The notes under the pieces were generated by a model, which saw only the letters and a program-made list of their open reading frames with translations, did not search any database and was not told where the DNA came from. DNA of 42,620 nucleotides from JAVKDP01 sp040222185. GTDB lineage: Bacteria > Bacteroidota > Rhodothermia > Balneolales > Balneolaceae. Position 1 is the stretch's first letter, and the number at the start of each line of letters is the position of its first letter. The DNA lies in NCBI GenBank assembly GCA_040222185.1, contig JAVKDP010000007.1, positions 1-42,620 on the forward strand, read 5' to 3'. The translations under genes were made by a program, and so were the position numbers. This document shows, one piece after another, positions 1 through 8,900 of this stretch.

Positions 1-110
1 AATTGAATGTTCAGCTTTCAATTTTCCGTGTACTTCACTCAACTCTTTCTCTTCCCATTAATAACAAAAAGTGTCCGTGCACCCCATATAATTTTAGGGG
101 TCTCATTCTT

Positions 111-134
111 CAGTTACATTTAGCGCAGTAACTG
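111..134. repeat. Short inverted repeat upstream of the Rrf2 gene
   Basis: CAGTTAC (111-117) and GTAACTG (128-134) form a perfect 7-base inverted repeat with a 10-base loop. The rest of positions 1-246 holds no convincing gene. The arms contain the same GTTAC/GTAAC words as the two operator candidates at 203 and 799, but in the everted order, so this could be an accessory binding site, a hairpin at the end of an upstream transcript, or chance. Confidence 0.3.
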
Positions 135-202
135 GCCCGGGTTAAGTAATTGACTATCGGCCTCATTTAAAATGAAAATGAAAGCGTAATGTATTTTAAT
201 CT

Positions 203-228
203 TATTTGTAATAAATTTGGTTACAGTA
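203..228 (+). promoter_or_regulatory. Candidate Rrf2 operator, copy A (autoregulatory)
   Basis: The sequence TATTTGTAA (203-211), 8 bases, GTTACAGTA (220-228) contains the inverted words TGTAA and TTACA. The identical half-sites with the identical 8-base spacing recur at 799-824. The spacer here reads TAAATTTG (212-219), which matches the TAnnTTTG minus-7 consensus of Bacteroidota promoters, so a bound regulator would block the promoter. It ends 18 bases before the preferred ATG of the Rrf2 gene. Autoregulation from such sites is usual for Rrf2 proteins; binding here is inferred. Confidence 0.6.
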
Positions 229-246
229 TTAATTATCCAATCTATA

Positions 247-783
247 ATGATCGGCAACACACGCTTTCTAATAGCAACTCACATTATGGTCGGCCTGGCC
301 GGCAAGAAAATGTATATGGATGGGCAACCTTTGAACTCTGAGTACATGGCATATAGTGTGAATACAAACCCTGTGGTTATCCGCAGAATTGTAAGCGAGC
401 TTAAAAGAGCAGGGTTAGTTGATGCTAAAACCGGACCTAATGGTGGAGCTTTCATCGCAAAGGATCCATCCAGGATTACCCTTGCAGATATATATAATGC
501 CCTGAAGGACGGAGGCGATATCTTTAATGTGAATGAGTGTAAAGCTAATCATTGCTGTGTAATTGGCCGAGGTATAAAACCAGCTTTTACAAATTTAGTT
601 GGAGAAGCTGAAAGTGCGCTACTCGATGTATTGGCTAAAAAGACAATCAAAGAATTTGCAATAGAAACTATTGACAAAACTTTAAGAGATGAATACAAAG
701 ATCAAACCTCTACTATTGAAGAGCTTGTCCAGAAGGTTCAACAAGATGAAAACTCTACTTTTGAACATTTAGAAAAAATTTAA
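247..783 (+). CDS. Rrf2-family transcriptional regulator
   Basis: The product of about 178 residues is a small winged-helix regulator. The winged-helix part spans roughly residues 5-80 and contains the family-like stretch VIRRIVSELKRAGLVDAK followed by GPNGGAFIAK, ending in ITLADIYNAL. Rrf2 proteins sense Fe-S clusters, redox or nitrosative state, or small molecules. Three cysteines (C98, C103, C104 in ECKANHCC) sit where many family members carry sensory cysteines, but the spacing is not the IscR pattern, so a cluster is not assured. A TTG in frame at 217 could extend the gene, but it falls inside the operator palindrome, so ATG 247 is preferred. No clear Shine-Dalgarno sequence is visible. 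The gene precedes an RND exporter operon that carries the same operator, so it is most likely its local repressor. Confidence 0.85.
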   Translation: MIGNTRFLIATHIMVGLAGKKMYMDGQPLNSEYMAYSVNTNPVVIRRIVSELKRAGLVDAKTGPNGGAFIAKDPSRITLADIYNALKDGGDIFNVNECKANHCCVIGRGIKPAFTNLVGEAESALLDVLAKKTIKEFAIETIDKTLRDEYKDQTSTIEELVQKVQQDENSTFEHLEKI

Positions 784-798
784 TAAAAAATTTGTCCC

Positions 799-824
799 TA
801 TTTGTAACTGAATCTGTTACAGTA
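799..824 (+). promoter_or_regulatory. Candidate Rrf2 operator, copy B (RND operon)
   Basis: TATTTGTAA (799-807), 8 bases, GTTACAGTA (816-824) repeats copy A exactly in both arms and in spacing, while the spacer differs (CTGAATCT). The core TGTAAC...GTTACA (803-821) is a perfect inverted repeat. It lies between the Rrf2 stop codon and the RND start codon at 856, which predicts that the exporter operon has its own regulated promoter. Confidence 0.6.
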
Positions 825-855
825 ATGAATATTATTTCATAATCAATAAAAACTA

Positions 856-3216
856 ATGACTAAAAAAAACCTACAATCACGATTTGATGCCACTATTGAG
901 AAGTATACTGAAGGTATTCTCAAGTACAGATGGCTTGTATTACTAGCCAGTTTAATGCTGGTTATCCTGGCAGGTAGCGGAGCCCGTTATCTCGGAATAT
1001 CAAATGACTACAGAGATTTCTTTGAGGGAACTAATCCCAATTTAGAGGCCTATGAAAATCTGCAACGTATCTATACCAAAACAGATAATGTCCTTTTTGT
1101 TTTGGCCCCTAACGGTGGAGACGTTTTTGATCAGAGCGTACTTTCAGCTATTGAGGAAATCACAGCTGAATCCTGGCAAATCCCTTTTTCGATCCGGGTT
1201 AATTCGATCACCAATTTCCAGCATACCGAAGCCGAAGATGATGATCTCATTGTTGCAGATTTGGTGGAAGGGGCTGAATATCTTGAAGAAGTAGACTTTG
1301 AAAAAGCACGAGATGTAGCTCTTGTGGAACCTCTTCTTAAAGATCAGCTCATCTCCCCTACAGCCCATGTGACTGGTGTGAATGTGACATTTCAGTTTCC
1401 TGGCGAATCTTTGGATGAACAGCCCATTTCTGTTGCTAAAGCAAGAGATATAGCTTCAACAATAGAACAGAAATATCCTGGAATCAAAGTTCATCTTACC
1501 GGCTTTACTATGCTAAATAATGCCTTCTTTGAAGGTAGCATGACGGATATGTCTACCCTTGTTCCCCTGATGTACCTGATTATGATTGTTCTCATGATAA
1601 TAGCCTTAAGATCATTTACAGCTACTATCGGCACCTTCTTTGTTATCACCTTTTCAATTGTTGTAGGAATGGGTGTTGCAGGATGGTTTGGAGTAATGCT
1701 TACACCCCCTTCAATGTCTGCCCCAACTATCATTATGACCTTAGCTATTGCGGACTCCATTCATATTTTGGTGACTCTTTTAGCTGAGATGAGGAAAGGC
1801 TCTACCAAAAGGGAAGCAATCATCGAAAGTATGAGAGTCAATTATCTGCCGATACTCCTTACTTCTATTACTACGATGATAGGTTTCCTGAGTATGAATA
1901 CTACTGAGGTTCCACCACTACGACATCTTGGTAATATCACAGCAGTTGGGGTATTTGCTGCATTCTTGTTAAGCACTTCATTCTTACCTGCACTTATTAG
2001 CGTACTACCTCTCAAAGTAAAGCAAGCAACTGCTAAGATTTCTACTTCAACAAAACTACTTGACAGGTTTTCGAACCTGGTAATTACTTATCGAAGGCCA
2101 GCTCTTTGGTTAACTACGATAGCTGCAATTACTCTGGCCGCTTTCATCCCACAAAATGAATTGGATGATCGCTTTGTAGAGTATTTTGACGAGGGTATTG
2201 CTTTCAGGCAGGATACCGACTTCACCCGGGCTAATCTTACGGGTATTTATGCAATGGAATATTCTGTGGGTGCTGATGGTAGTAACGGGATAAGTGATCC
2301 GGCATACCTTGAGAAACTGGAAGACTTCTCTAACTGGTTCAAGAGTCAGAAAGGAGTTGTTCATGTAAGCAGTTTTACTGATATCATGAAACGCCTGAAC
2401 ATGAATCTTAATAATGATGATCAGTCTTATTACAGGATTCCGGACAACCGGGAGCTGGCTGCACAATACCTCCTTCTCTACGAAATGTCTCTTCCATACG
2501 GCCTCGATTTGAATAACCAAATCAATGTAGATAAATCAGCTACCCGCTTTACGGTTACGGTTGATGGGTTAAGTGCCAAAGAAATGATTGCACTTTCTGA
2601 AGCAGGAGAAGACTGGCTTGCAAACACAGGTGTAGAATACATGGAAGCTTTTGGTGCCGGGCCAACACTGATGTTTTCTTATATCTCAAGCCGCAACATT
2701 CAAAGTATGGTAATCGGTGGAATAGGTGCCCTGGTTCTTATCTCGATTATTATGTTGATTGCTTTCAGAGACTGGACTATAGGGCTACTCAGCTTAATCC
2801 CTAACCTGCTTCCAATCATCATTGGGTTTGGAATATGGGCCATTACAAGTGGAGTAGTAAACCTTGGACTTTCAGTAGTGTTCGGTGTCACAATGGGTAT
2901 TGTAGTTGATGACTCCATTCATTTCTTAAGTAAATATTTACGAGCAAGAAGAGAAAATAATCTAAGCCCTGAAGATGCGGTCCGATACGCTTTTAGAAAT
3001 GTGGGTGTTGCATTGGTAGTAACAACGTTTATCCTGATAGTTGGATTCTCAGTATTGTCGTTCTCCACATTTTCTATGAACTCAGATCTCGGATTGATGA
3101 CTGCTATTACGATTTCGGTAGCATTGGCGATTGACTTCCTACTCCTGCCACCGCTACTCATCTTAATTGGAAAAAGACGTGATAGAAAGCTCCAGCCAGC
3201 ATTAATCGAAAACTAA
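856..3216 (+). CDS. MMPL/RND-superfamily exporter
   Basis: This 786-residue inner-membrane protein has the duplicated RND layout. Each half starts with one helix (about residues 24-44 and 413-431), followed by a large periplasmic loop and a cluster of five helices (about 230-390 and 615-775). Both helix clusters carry the proton-relay style motif ADSIH (D300) and DDSIH (D686), which is typical of the MMPL/HpnN/PatA-like branch, not of drug-pump AcrB proteins. Members of this branch move lipids or other hydrophobic compounds out of the inner membrane using the proton gradient. It is followed after 31 bases by a LolA-like protein and then a beta-barrel, so it probably feeds a periplasmic carrier and an outer-membrane component. 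The substrate cannot be read from the sequence. Confidence 0.85.
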   Translation: MTKKNLQSRFDATIEKYTEGILKYRWLVLLASLMLVILAGSGARYLGISNDYRDFFEGTNPNLEAYENLQRIYTKTDNVLFVLAPNGGDVFDQSVLSAIEEITAESWQIPFSIRVNSITNFQHTEAEDDDLIVADLVEGAEYLEEVDFEKARDVALVEPLLKDQLISPTAHVTGVNVTFQFPGESLDEQPISVAKARDIASTIEQKYPGIKVHLTGFTMLNNAFFEGSMTDMSTLVPLMYLIMIVLMIIALRSFTATIGTFFVITFSIVVGMGVAGWFGVMLTPPSMSAPTIIMTLAIADSIHILVTLLAEMRKGSTKREAIIESMRVNYLPILLTSITTMIGFLSMNTTEVPPLRHLGNITAVGVFAAFLLSTSFLPALISVLPLKVKQATAKISTSTKLLDRFSNLVITYRRPALWLTTIAAITLAAFIPQNELDDRFVEYFDEGIAFRQDTDFTRANLTGIYAMEYSVGADGSNGISDPAYLEKLEDFSNWFKSQKGVVHVSSFTDIMKRLNMNLNNDDQSYYRIPDNRELAAQYLLLYEMSLPYGLDLNNQINVDKSATRFTVTVDGLSAKEMIALSEAGEDWLANTGVEYMEAFGAGPTLMFSYISSRNIQSMVIGGIGALVLISIIMLIAFRDWTIGLLSLIPNLLPIIIGFGIWAITSGVVNLGLSVVFGVTMGIVVDDSIHFLSKYLRARRENNLSPEDAVRYAFRNVGVALVVTTFILIVGFSVLSFSTFSMNSDLGLMTAITISVALAIDFLLLPPLLILIGKRRDRKLQPALIEN

Positions 3217-3247
3217 TTAAACAACTAATACATAATTATATAAAGTA

Positions 3248-4039
3248 ATGAAAAACGTACTTAAATATTCATTAATCATAGCATTTGCACTGGCTATTAC
3301 TCCCGGTTCATATGCACAAACTGCGGAAGAACGCGGTTTAGAAATAGCTACCGAAGCCGATAAAAGAGATGCTGGCTTCAAGGATAATGTCGTTGAACTT
3401 CGAATGACTTTGAGAAACAGCCAGGGTCAGGAAAGTACACGAAAACTACAGACCTCCAACCTGGAAGTTGAAGGTGAAGGTGATAAATCGCTGGTGGTAT
3501 TTGATGAACCCAGAGACATCAAGGGTACCGCATTCTTATCGTTCACTCACAAAACGGGACCTGATGATCAATGGCTTTATCTGCCTGCATTGAAAAGGGT
3601 GAAACGTATTTCTTCTAACAACAAATCAGGCCCTTTTATGGGTAGTGAGTTTGCTTACGAAGACATCTCTTCTCAGGAGGTTGAAAAATATACATACAAG
3701 TTTATCCGTGAAGAAACAGTCAATAATACACCAATGTTTGTGGTTGAACGCTATCCTGTTGATCGAAAATCGGGATATACGCGCCAAATTGTTTGGTATG
3801 ATCAAGCAGAATACAGACTTCAAAAAATAGAGTTCTATGATCGTAAAGATGCTCTTTTGAAAACACTGGTTTATGATGGCTATCAGCAATACCTGGGTAA
3901 GTTCTGGAGAGCCGATAGAATGTCGATGGAAAATCACCAAACAGGTAAGTCAACCGAGCTTTTATTCAGTAACTATGAATTCCAGACTGGATTAAAAGAC
4001 AAGGACTTCAATAAAAACAGCTTGAGCAGGACTAAATAG
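3248..4039 (+). CDS. Outer membrane lipoprotein-sorting (LolA-like) periplasmic protein
   Basis: The 263-residue product begins with a Sec signal peptide (MKNVLKYSLIIAFALAITPG...SYAQ, cleavage near residue 24). The mature part looks like the LolA-like fold found beside MMPL exporters: alternating strands with the stretches DDQWLYLPALKRVKRISSNNKSGPFMGSEF (split as DDQWLYLPALKRVKRI and SGPFMGSEF) and DGYQQYLGKFWRADRM. These proteins are thought to accept a hydrophobic cargo from the RND partner and carry it across the periplasm. It overlaps the next gene by one base (TAGTG), which points to one transcript and coupled translation. It is not the housekeeping LolA, which is shorter and found elsewhere. 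Confidence 0.8.
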   Translation: MKNVLKYSLIIAFALAITPGSYAQTAEERGLEIATEADKRDAGFKDNVVELRMTLRNSQGQESTRKLQTSNLEVEGEGDKSLVVFDEPRDIKGTAFLSFTHKTGPDDQWLYLPALKRVKRISSNNKSGPFMGSEFAYEDISSQEVEKYTYKFIREETVNNTPMFVVERYPVDRKSGYTRQIVWYDQAEYRLQKIEFYDRKDALLKTLVYDGYQQYLGKFWRADRMSMENHQTGKSTELLFSNYEFQTGLKDKDFNKNSLSRTK

Positions 4040-5271
4040 TGACTATTCATTTCAACCGATCTGTTAAACTGGTTCTCATTTTGGGAGCCGGTTTGATGAT
4101 CTCACTTCAAGTTAACGCCCAGGAACTTTCCGGTTTCATTGAAACGGAACTGAGACTTTTTCCAGATCCGCCGGCTTATGATGATCAGCATTTAAGTACT
4201 ATTACTTTTGCCATAGAGCCAGAGTACTATCGATCATTTGGTGAAGGTAATCTTAGTTTTTATCTCACTCCTTTTGTTCGGCTTGATGGATTTGATTCCG
4301 AACGAACACATTTCGATATACGGGAATTATACTTTCTTTATTACAAAGACGACTGGGAGCTAAAAGCAGGTGCCAAGCAAATATTCTGGGGTGTTACTGA
4401 ATCTGCTCATTTGGTAGATATTATTAACCAAACTGATTTAGTTGAAAACCTGGATGCAGAAGAAAAGCTTGGGCAACCCATGCTAAATTTTTCATTGATT
4501 AAAGACTGGGGAACCCTGGACTTCTTCTACCTACCTTATTTCAGAGAACGTACTTTTCAAGGTAAAGCTGGCAGACTCCGATTCCAGGCCCCGATTCAGA
4601 TAGATGGAGTGATCTATGATTCTGATGCTAAGGAATGGAATCCGGATTTTGCTGTTCGGTACTCTCACTATTTCGGAAACTTTGACATTGGCCTGAGCCA
4701 GTTTTATGGTACAAGCAGAGAACCAGCTTTCAGGATAACTCAGCAAGGAAACTTTGTACCTAAATATTTCCTGATGAGCCAAACGGGATTAGATCTCCAA
4801 TATACTGGTGAAAACGGTTGGTTATGGAAATGGGAAAGTATTTTCAGAGCCACACAATCCCAGGAGTTTTTTGCATTTACCGGGGGGTTCGAATACACTT
4901 TTTCAAATGTAAGAAACTCGGGAGCCGACATTGGCGTGCTAACCGAATACCTTTGGGATGAACGTGAAAACTCATTCTCTACTCCTGCCGAGATTAATGC
5001 TTCACTACCACCTAATGCTTTTAACAATCATCTTTTTGTTGGTTCAAGAGTAGCATTGAATGATGTACAGTCAACTGCATTTTTGGCTGGCGGTACTATT
5101 AATCTTGATGAAGGAAGTATGTTTCTCAATGTAGAAGCTGAACGCCGGTTTGGAGACAGGTGGATTGGTGAAGTACAACTTCGAGCCTTTGCTAATCCTC
5201 AACCTGATGACTTTCTTTATGTATTCAGAAAGGATAGTTATTTACAGCTATCCGTTCGCAGGTATTTTTAG
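4039..5271 (+). CDS. Outer-membrane beta-barrel protein of the RND operon
   Basis: The 410-residue product has a signal peptide (about residues 1-28, ending in VNAQ) and then many amphipathic strands rich in Tyr, Phe and Trp. It ends in YLQLSVRRYF, with the terminal phenylalanine that marks substrates of the BAM machinery. It resembles the DUF1302 or alginate-porin-like barrels encoded next to MMPL exporters and LolA-like proteins, but the exact family is not certain. The GTG start at 4039 overlaps the previous stop codon by one base. It is the last gene of the operon, ahead of a hairpin terminator. It probably completes a three-part envelope route from inner to outer membrane. Confidence 0.75.
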   Translation: MTIHFNRSVKLVLILGAGLMISLQVNAQELSGFIETELRLFPDPPAYDDQHLSTITFAIEPEYYRSFGEGNLSFYLTPFVRLDGFDSERTHFDIRELYFLYYKDDWELKAGAKQIFWGVTESAHLVDIINQTDLVENLDAEEKLGQPMLNFSLIKDWGTLDFFYLPYFRERTFQGKAGRLRFQAPIQIDGVIYDSDAKEWNPDFAVRYSHYFGNFDIGLSQFYGTSREPAFRITQQGNFVPKYFLMSQTGLDLQYTGENGWLWKWESIFRATQSQEFFAFTGGFEYTFSNVRNSGADIGVLTEYLWDERENSFSTPAEINASLPPNAFNNHLFVGSRVALNDVQSTAFLAGGTINLDEGSMFLNVEAERRFGDRWIGEVQLRAFANPQPDDFLYVFRKDSYLQLSVRRYF

Positions 5272-5281
5272 TTTTGAACAT

Positions 5282-5316
5282 AAAAAAGCCCTCCAGTAAC
5301 ACTGAAGGGCTTTTTA
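5282..5316. terminator. Bidirectional rho-independent terminator
   Basis: AAAAAGCCCT (5283-5292) and AGGGCTTTTT (5306-5315) form a perfect stem, extended inward by CAGT/ACTG around a short loop, with an A run on one side and a T run on the other. It lies between the convergent RND operon (stop at 5271) and the Spy-like gene (stop at 5339) and can end both transcripts. Confidence 0.9.
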
Positions 5317-5338
5317 AGCTGATTCGACGTAAGGGGTA

Positions 5339-5824
5339 CTAACGTCGTCCTCTCTTGCCTCTTTGGTTATTATTTCCTTTTCGCTTACCTCTTTGAGAAG
5401 CGCTATCGAATACAATACGCTGCTCTTCAGTAAGAATTTCACGTACTTCCTGACGATGGTTTTGTCTTAGTTTCATCAGTGAAGCTTCCAGTTCTGAGAT
5501 ATCATCAATAGTGTTATTCACTGATTTCTCATTATAGTCTTCAGAAGTAGTAAGTGTTCTAAGCCTTGCCTTCTTTTCCATCAACTCATTTCTAAGTGGT
5601 AAAGCCTCTTTTTGTCCATTTAACCTAATGGCTTTGATTTGTTCCTTCTGCTCATCGGTTAGATTTGGCAGCCTCATTTGTTGTCCCTGTGCTCTTTCAT
5701 TTTGCGCAATCTGTCGATTCTGTTGCGGTTGCATGTTCCATCTGTTTTGTGGCTGTGCTGATAGTGAACCCACAACTCCTGACAGTATTAAAAATAAAAA
5801 AGTGGTTTTGATTGCTCGTCTCAT
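5339..5824 (-). CDS. Spy/CpxP-like periplasmic protein (LTxxQ motifs)
   Basis: The 161-residue product has a signal peptide (cleavage after SLSAQ, about residue 24), a Gln/Asn/Arg-rich stretch, a long helical core, and a very basic tail (GKRKGNNNQRGKRGRR). Two LTxxQ-type motifs, LTDEQ (residue 55) and LTEEQ (about residue 131), bracket the core, as in Spy and CpxP, which are chaperone-like periplasmic stress proteins or metal-sensing partners. The basic, disordered ends are unusual for Spy itself and common in Bacteroidota relatives. A strong ribosome binding site is present (AAGGAG, 8 bases before ATG). It appears to be transcribed alone. Confidence 0.75.
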   Translation of the reverse strand: MRRAIKTTFLFLILSGVVGSLSAQPQNRWNMQPQQNRQIAQNERAQGQQMRLPNLTDEQKEQIKAIRLNGQKEALPLRNELMEKKARLRTLTTSEDYNEKSVNNTIDDISELEASLMKLRQNHRQEVREILTEEQRIVFDSASQRGKRKGNNNQRGKRGRR

Positions 5825-5830
5825 TGTTTT

Positions 5831-5836
5831 CTCCTT
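5831..5836 (-). promoter_or_regulatory. Strong Shine-Dalgarno sequence of the Spy-like gene
   Basis: On the minus strand the leader reads AAGGAGAAAACAATG. Most genes in this window lack a recognisable Shine-Dalgarno sequence, so this full AAGGAG fixes the start codon and suggests high translation. The same leader occurs before the beta-helix gene near 31805. Confidence 0.7.
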
Positions 5837-5922
5837 TGATGTTTATTTTCGAGTCAAAAGGTTAGAAGAGAAGGAGAAATGAAACTTGCGGAGGACTCGG
5901 AAAATTTTCTACAGATGGGAAT

Positions 5923-5982
5923 AAACTATCATTTAGAGTGCCATATTGAACTAAATACACAACATGGCACTCTAAATAGTTT
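5923..5982. repeat. Long inverted repeat downstream of the VPS10-like gene
   Basis: TTTAGAGTGCCAT (5932-5944) and ATGGCACTCTAAA (5963-5975) are perfect 13-base inverted arms with an 18-base loop. An outer pair AAACTA (5923-5928) and TAGTTT (5977-5982) extends the stem after a small bulge. It begins 8 bases beyond the stop codon of the minus-strand gene. No clear T run follows on either strand, so it may be a 3' stabilising hairpin, a weak terminator, or a member of a dispersed repeat family. Confidence 0.65.
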
Positions 5983-5990
5983 AATAATTA

Positions 5991-8900
5991 TTAATCCAGA
6001 TCTATAATCCTGCCTGGAGTCCAAGGTGCATTAAGCCTGTTTAATTCACGATCGATTGCAGGGATATCCGTATTCAATATTCCTCGTAATGAATTGATTA
6101 CAGGTTTAAGGCTTTCTTCTGCAATCTGTTTAACCATATTGGAGGTTTCCGTTGGTGTTGAACGGGTCGCCATTCCTGTTCCAATTGCAGTGTTTATCCT
6201 TGAGCTTAAAGAAGGCGCCTGGTCAATTTCCAGTTGTCTTGCAACCTGATCACCGAACATTACTTTTCGGATATTGTCCAGTTTATCTTCCAGGCCTTCA
6301 ATCATTGAAGTCAGGGAGCTGCTTTCAACAATTCGGGCAGCTGCTTTATAATACTCAAGCCTGTCATTAATCTCATTAAATGCACTTCTCGCACTATTAG
6401 CAGATTTAGACAGTTTGGTGAGTTCTTGTTGGAATGCCAGCACAGCTCCGGGATCTTGTGGAGGCAATGTAAGATTATCAAGTGATTTCACTTCGAATGA
6501 AACAGGTTCTGAAAGCACCGATACAACACCATTCACACTTTTCGACATCTGAACAGTATAATCACCAGTTAGCACCATTATTCCAGGAGAAAGATTTGAC
6601 GTCGGGTTACTGTTGCTCGTTCTAACCTGATCGATATCCGGATATCTTAAATCCCATGCTGTCCGGTTTATTCCCTTCGACATTGTCTTGCGGATTTCTC
6701 GAACTATTTCCCCGTTTCCATCTCTGACAGTAAATATTAGGAATGGTTTTTCTTCTTCCCCTTCAGCTACCAATTGATCATACTCAGGATAATATACAGT
6801 CTCACCATCCTTGCGTCTTTTTTTCTCATCGTCTTTACGAGTAGCTTCAAGCGTTTTGTCTACCTCTTTCACATAGTATGTAAACCATGCCCCAAACTCC
6901 GGATTCTCGCCCATATAAAAATCTTCACCCTGGAAACCTTTTGGCCCCAACCAGAAAATAGTTTTGCTTGCAGCAATCGGGCTATACGGTATAAATTGAA
7001 ATGCATCTCTTACTGAAAAGAGGTGGGCATCTTTTTCCCGCACTTCTTTTGAAAATTCTCTTAGTGCAGAGTAATCATCCATGATATAAAAACCACGACC
7101 AAATGTGGCTAATACCAAATCATTTTCGCGTTGCTGGATGTTGATATCACGAACAGCAATCGTCGGTAAACCTTTGTTCATTTTCTTCCAGTAGTTTCCA
7201 CCGTCGATGCTGGCGAATAAACTAAACTCTGTTCCTATGAAAAGCAGGTTTGGTTCTATATGATCTTCTTCAATCGCATATACAGAGCCTCTTTCCGGAA
7301 GATTATTTGTAATCACATCCCATGATTTTCCAAGGTTTGTGCTTTTTAGTACATATGGCTTAAAATCTCCTCGTTTGTGATTGTTAAAAGCAGCGTAAAT
7401 GGTATTTACATCATGAGCCGATGCTACAATTTCATTTACATAGGTCATTTCAGGAACATCCGGAAACTTGTCTATCTTTCTCCAGTTATCACCACCATCT
7501 TCAGAGACATGAATAAGACCATCATCAGTTCCAGCAAACAGCAGATTTTCATTTAGCGGTGACTCTGCTAGCGCTACAATATTACCATACGGAGTTGTTG
7601 AAGCATTTTTAGCAACAGCATCCATCGGCCATACTTTGCCCATAACTTCAAGCTTGTTTCTATCCAACTGACGGGTTAAATCGCCGCTCACTTCTCTCCA
7701 GCTTTGCCCCATATCATCACTTCTATGAACACGGTCGGAAGCGTAGTATAATCGCTTGTTATCATGAACACTCACAAAGAACGGTGAATCCCAATTCCAG
7801 TTATAGGAGTATTCACCTTTTGGCGGTTGAGGAACAATGTTCTGACCTTCCCCACTTTGCTTATCAAAACGAACCAGCCCACCGTACTGAGATTGGCTGT
7901 ATACAATATTCGGATTCGTAGGATCTACATGAGGTTCAAACCCATCTCCTAACCGAGTTACAATCCAGGTAGCATCCCTCGTTCCCGTGGTTTCTGCAGT
8001 ACGGGATGGGCCACCTAATGTGAAGTTATCCTGAGTACCTCCATACACATTATAAAATGGGTAATCATTATCTACTCCAACCTTATAAAATTGAGTTACC
8101 GGAAGGTTGGTATAAAATCTCCAGGTTTTTCCACGGTCATATGATTCATACACTCCACCATCATTTCCGTTTAAGAGGTAATTCGGGTTATCCGGATCAA
8201 TCCAAAGCGCGTGGTTATCAATATGCTTGTTAAGTTCTCCAACATTATTAAAGGTTTTTCCTCCATCTTCAGAAACGCCAGCGAAGGTATTCATTACATA
8301 TACCAAGTCAACATCTACCGGATCAGCTATTACTTCCTGGTAATAGTTTCCACTAGACGAATAACTGCTTCTCTTCTCCCATGATTCTCCGCGATCTGTT
8401 GACCTGTAAAAACCACTTTTTCCACGCTGTGCTTCAACAACTGCGTAAATTATATCATTGTTTGCAGGTGAAATATCCAAACCAATTCTACCAATATCCC
8501 CACCTGGCATACCTTTCATCGTCTTTTTGAAAGTCTGGCCACCATCTGTAGATTTATATATCGCAGATTCAGGCCCACCACTTATATAAGTAAAAACGTG
8601 TCGACGCCGTTGATGAGCTACCGCATATATTACATCAGGATTTCTTGGATCGAGATGTACTTCATGAATACCCGTGTGTTCACTAATCTCCAGGATATTT
8701 GTCCAGTTCTGGCCGCCATCCGTTGTTTTATATAGTCCTCTGTCTCCACCTTCACTCCAAAGCGGGCCGGTAGCAGCCACATAGACTACATCTGAATTTC
8801 TTGGGTCAATCTCAATCATTCCGATATGTTCAGAGTTTTTCAATCCCATGTGCTTCCAGCTTTTTCCACCGTCAATGGTTTTATACACACCATCACCATA

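Noticed and set aside
217..246. TTG at 217 as the start of the Rrf2 gene
   Set aside because: It lies inside the palindromic operator and adds a hydrophobic stretch not seen in Rrf2 proteins; ATG 247 gives a normal N terminus.
2110..2520. Open frame on the minus strand inside the RND gene
   Set aside because: It is antisense to a clearly coding region, has no family resemblance and no start signal; several similar shadows elsewhere were dropped for the same reason.
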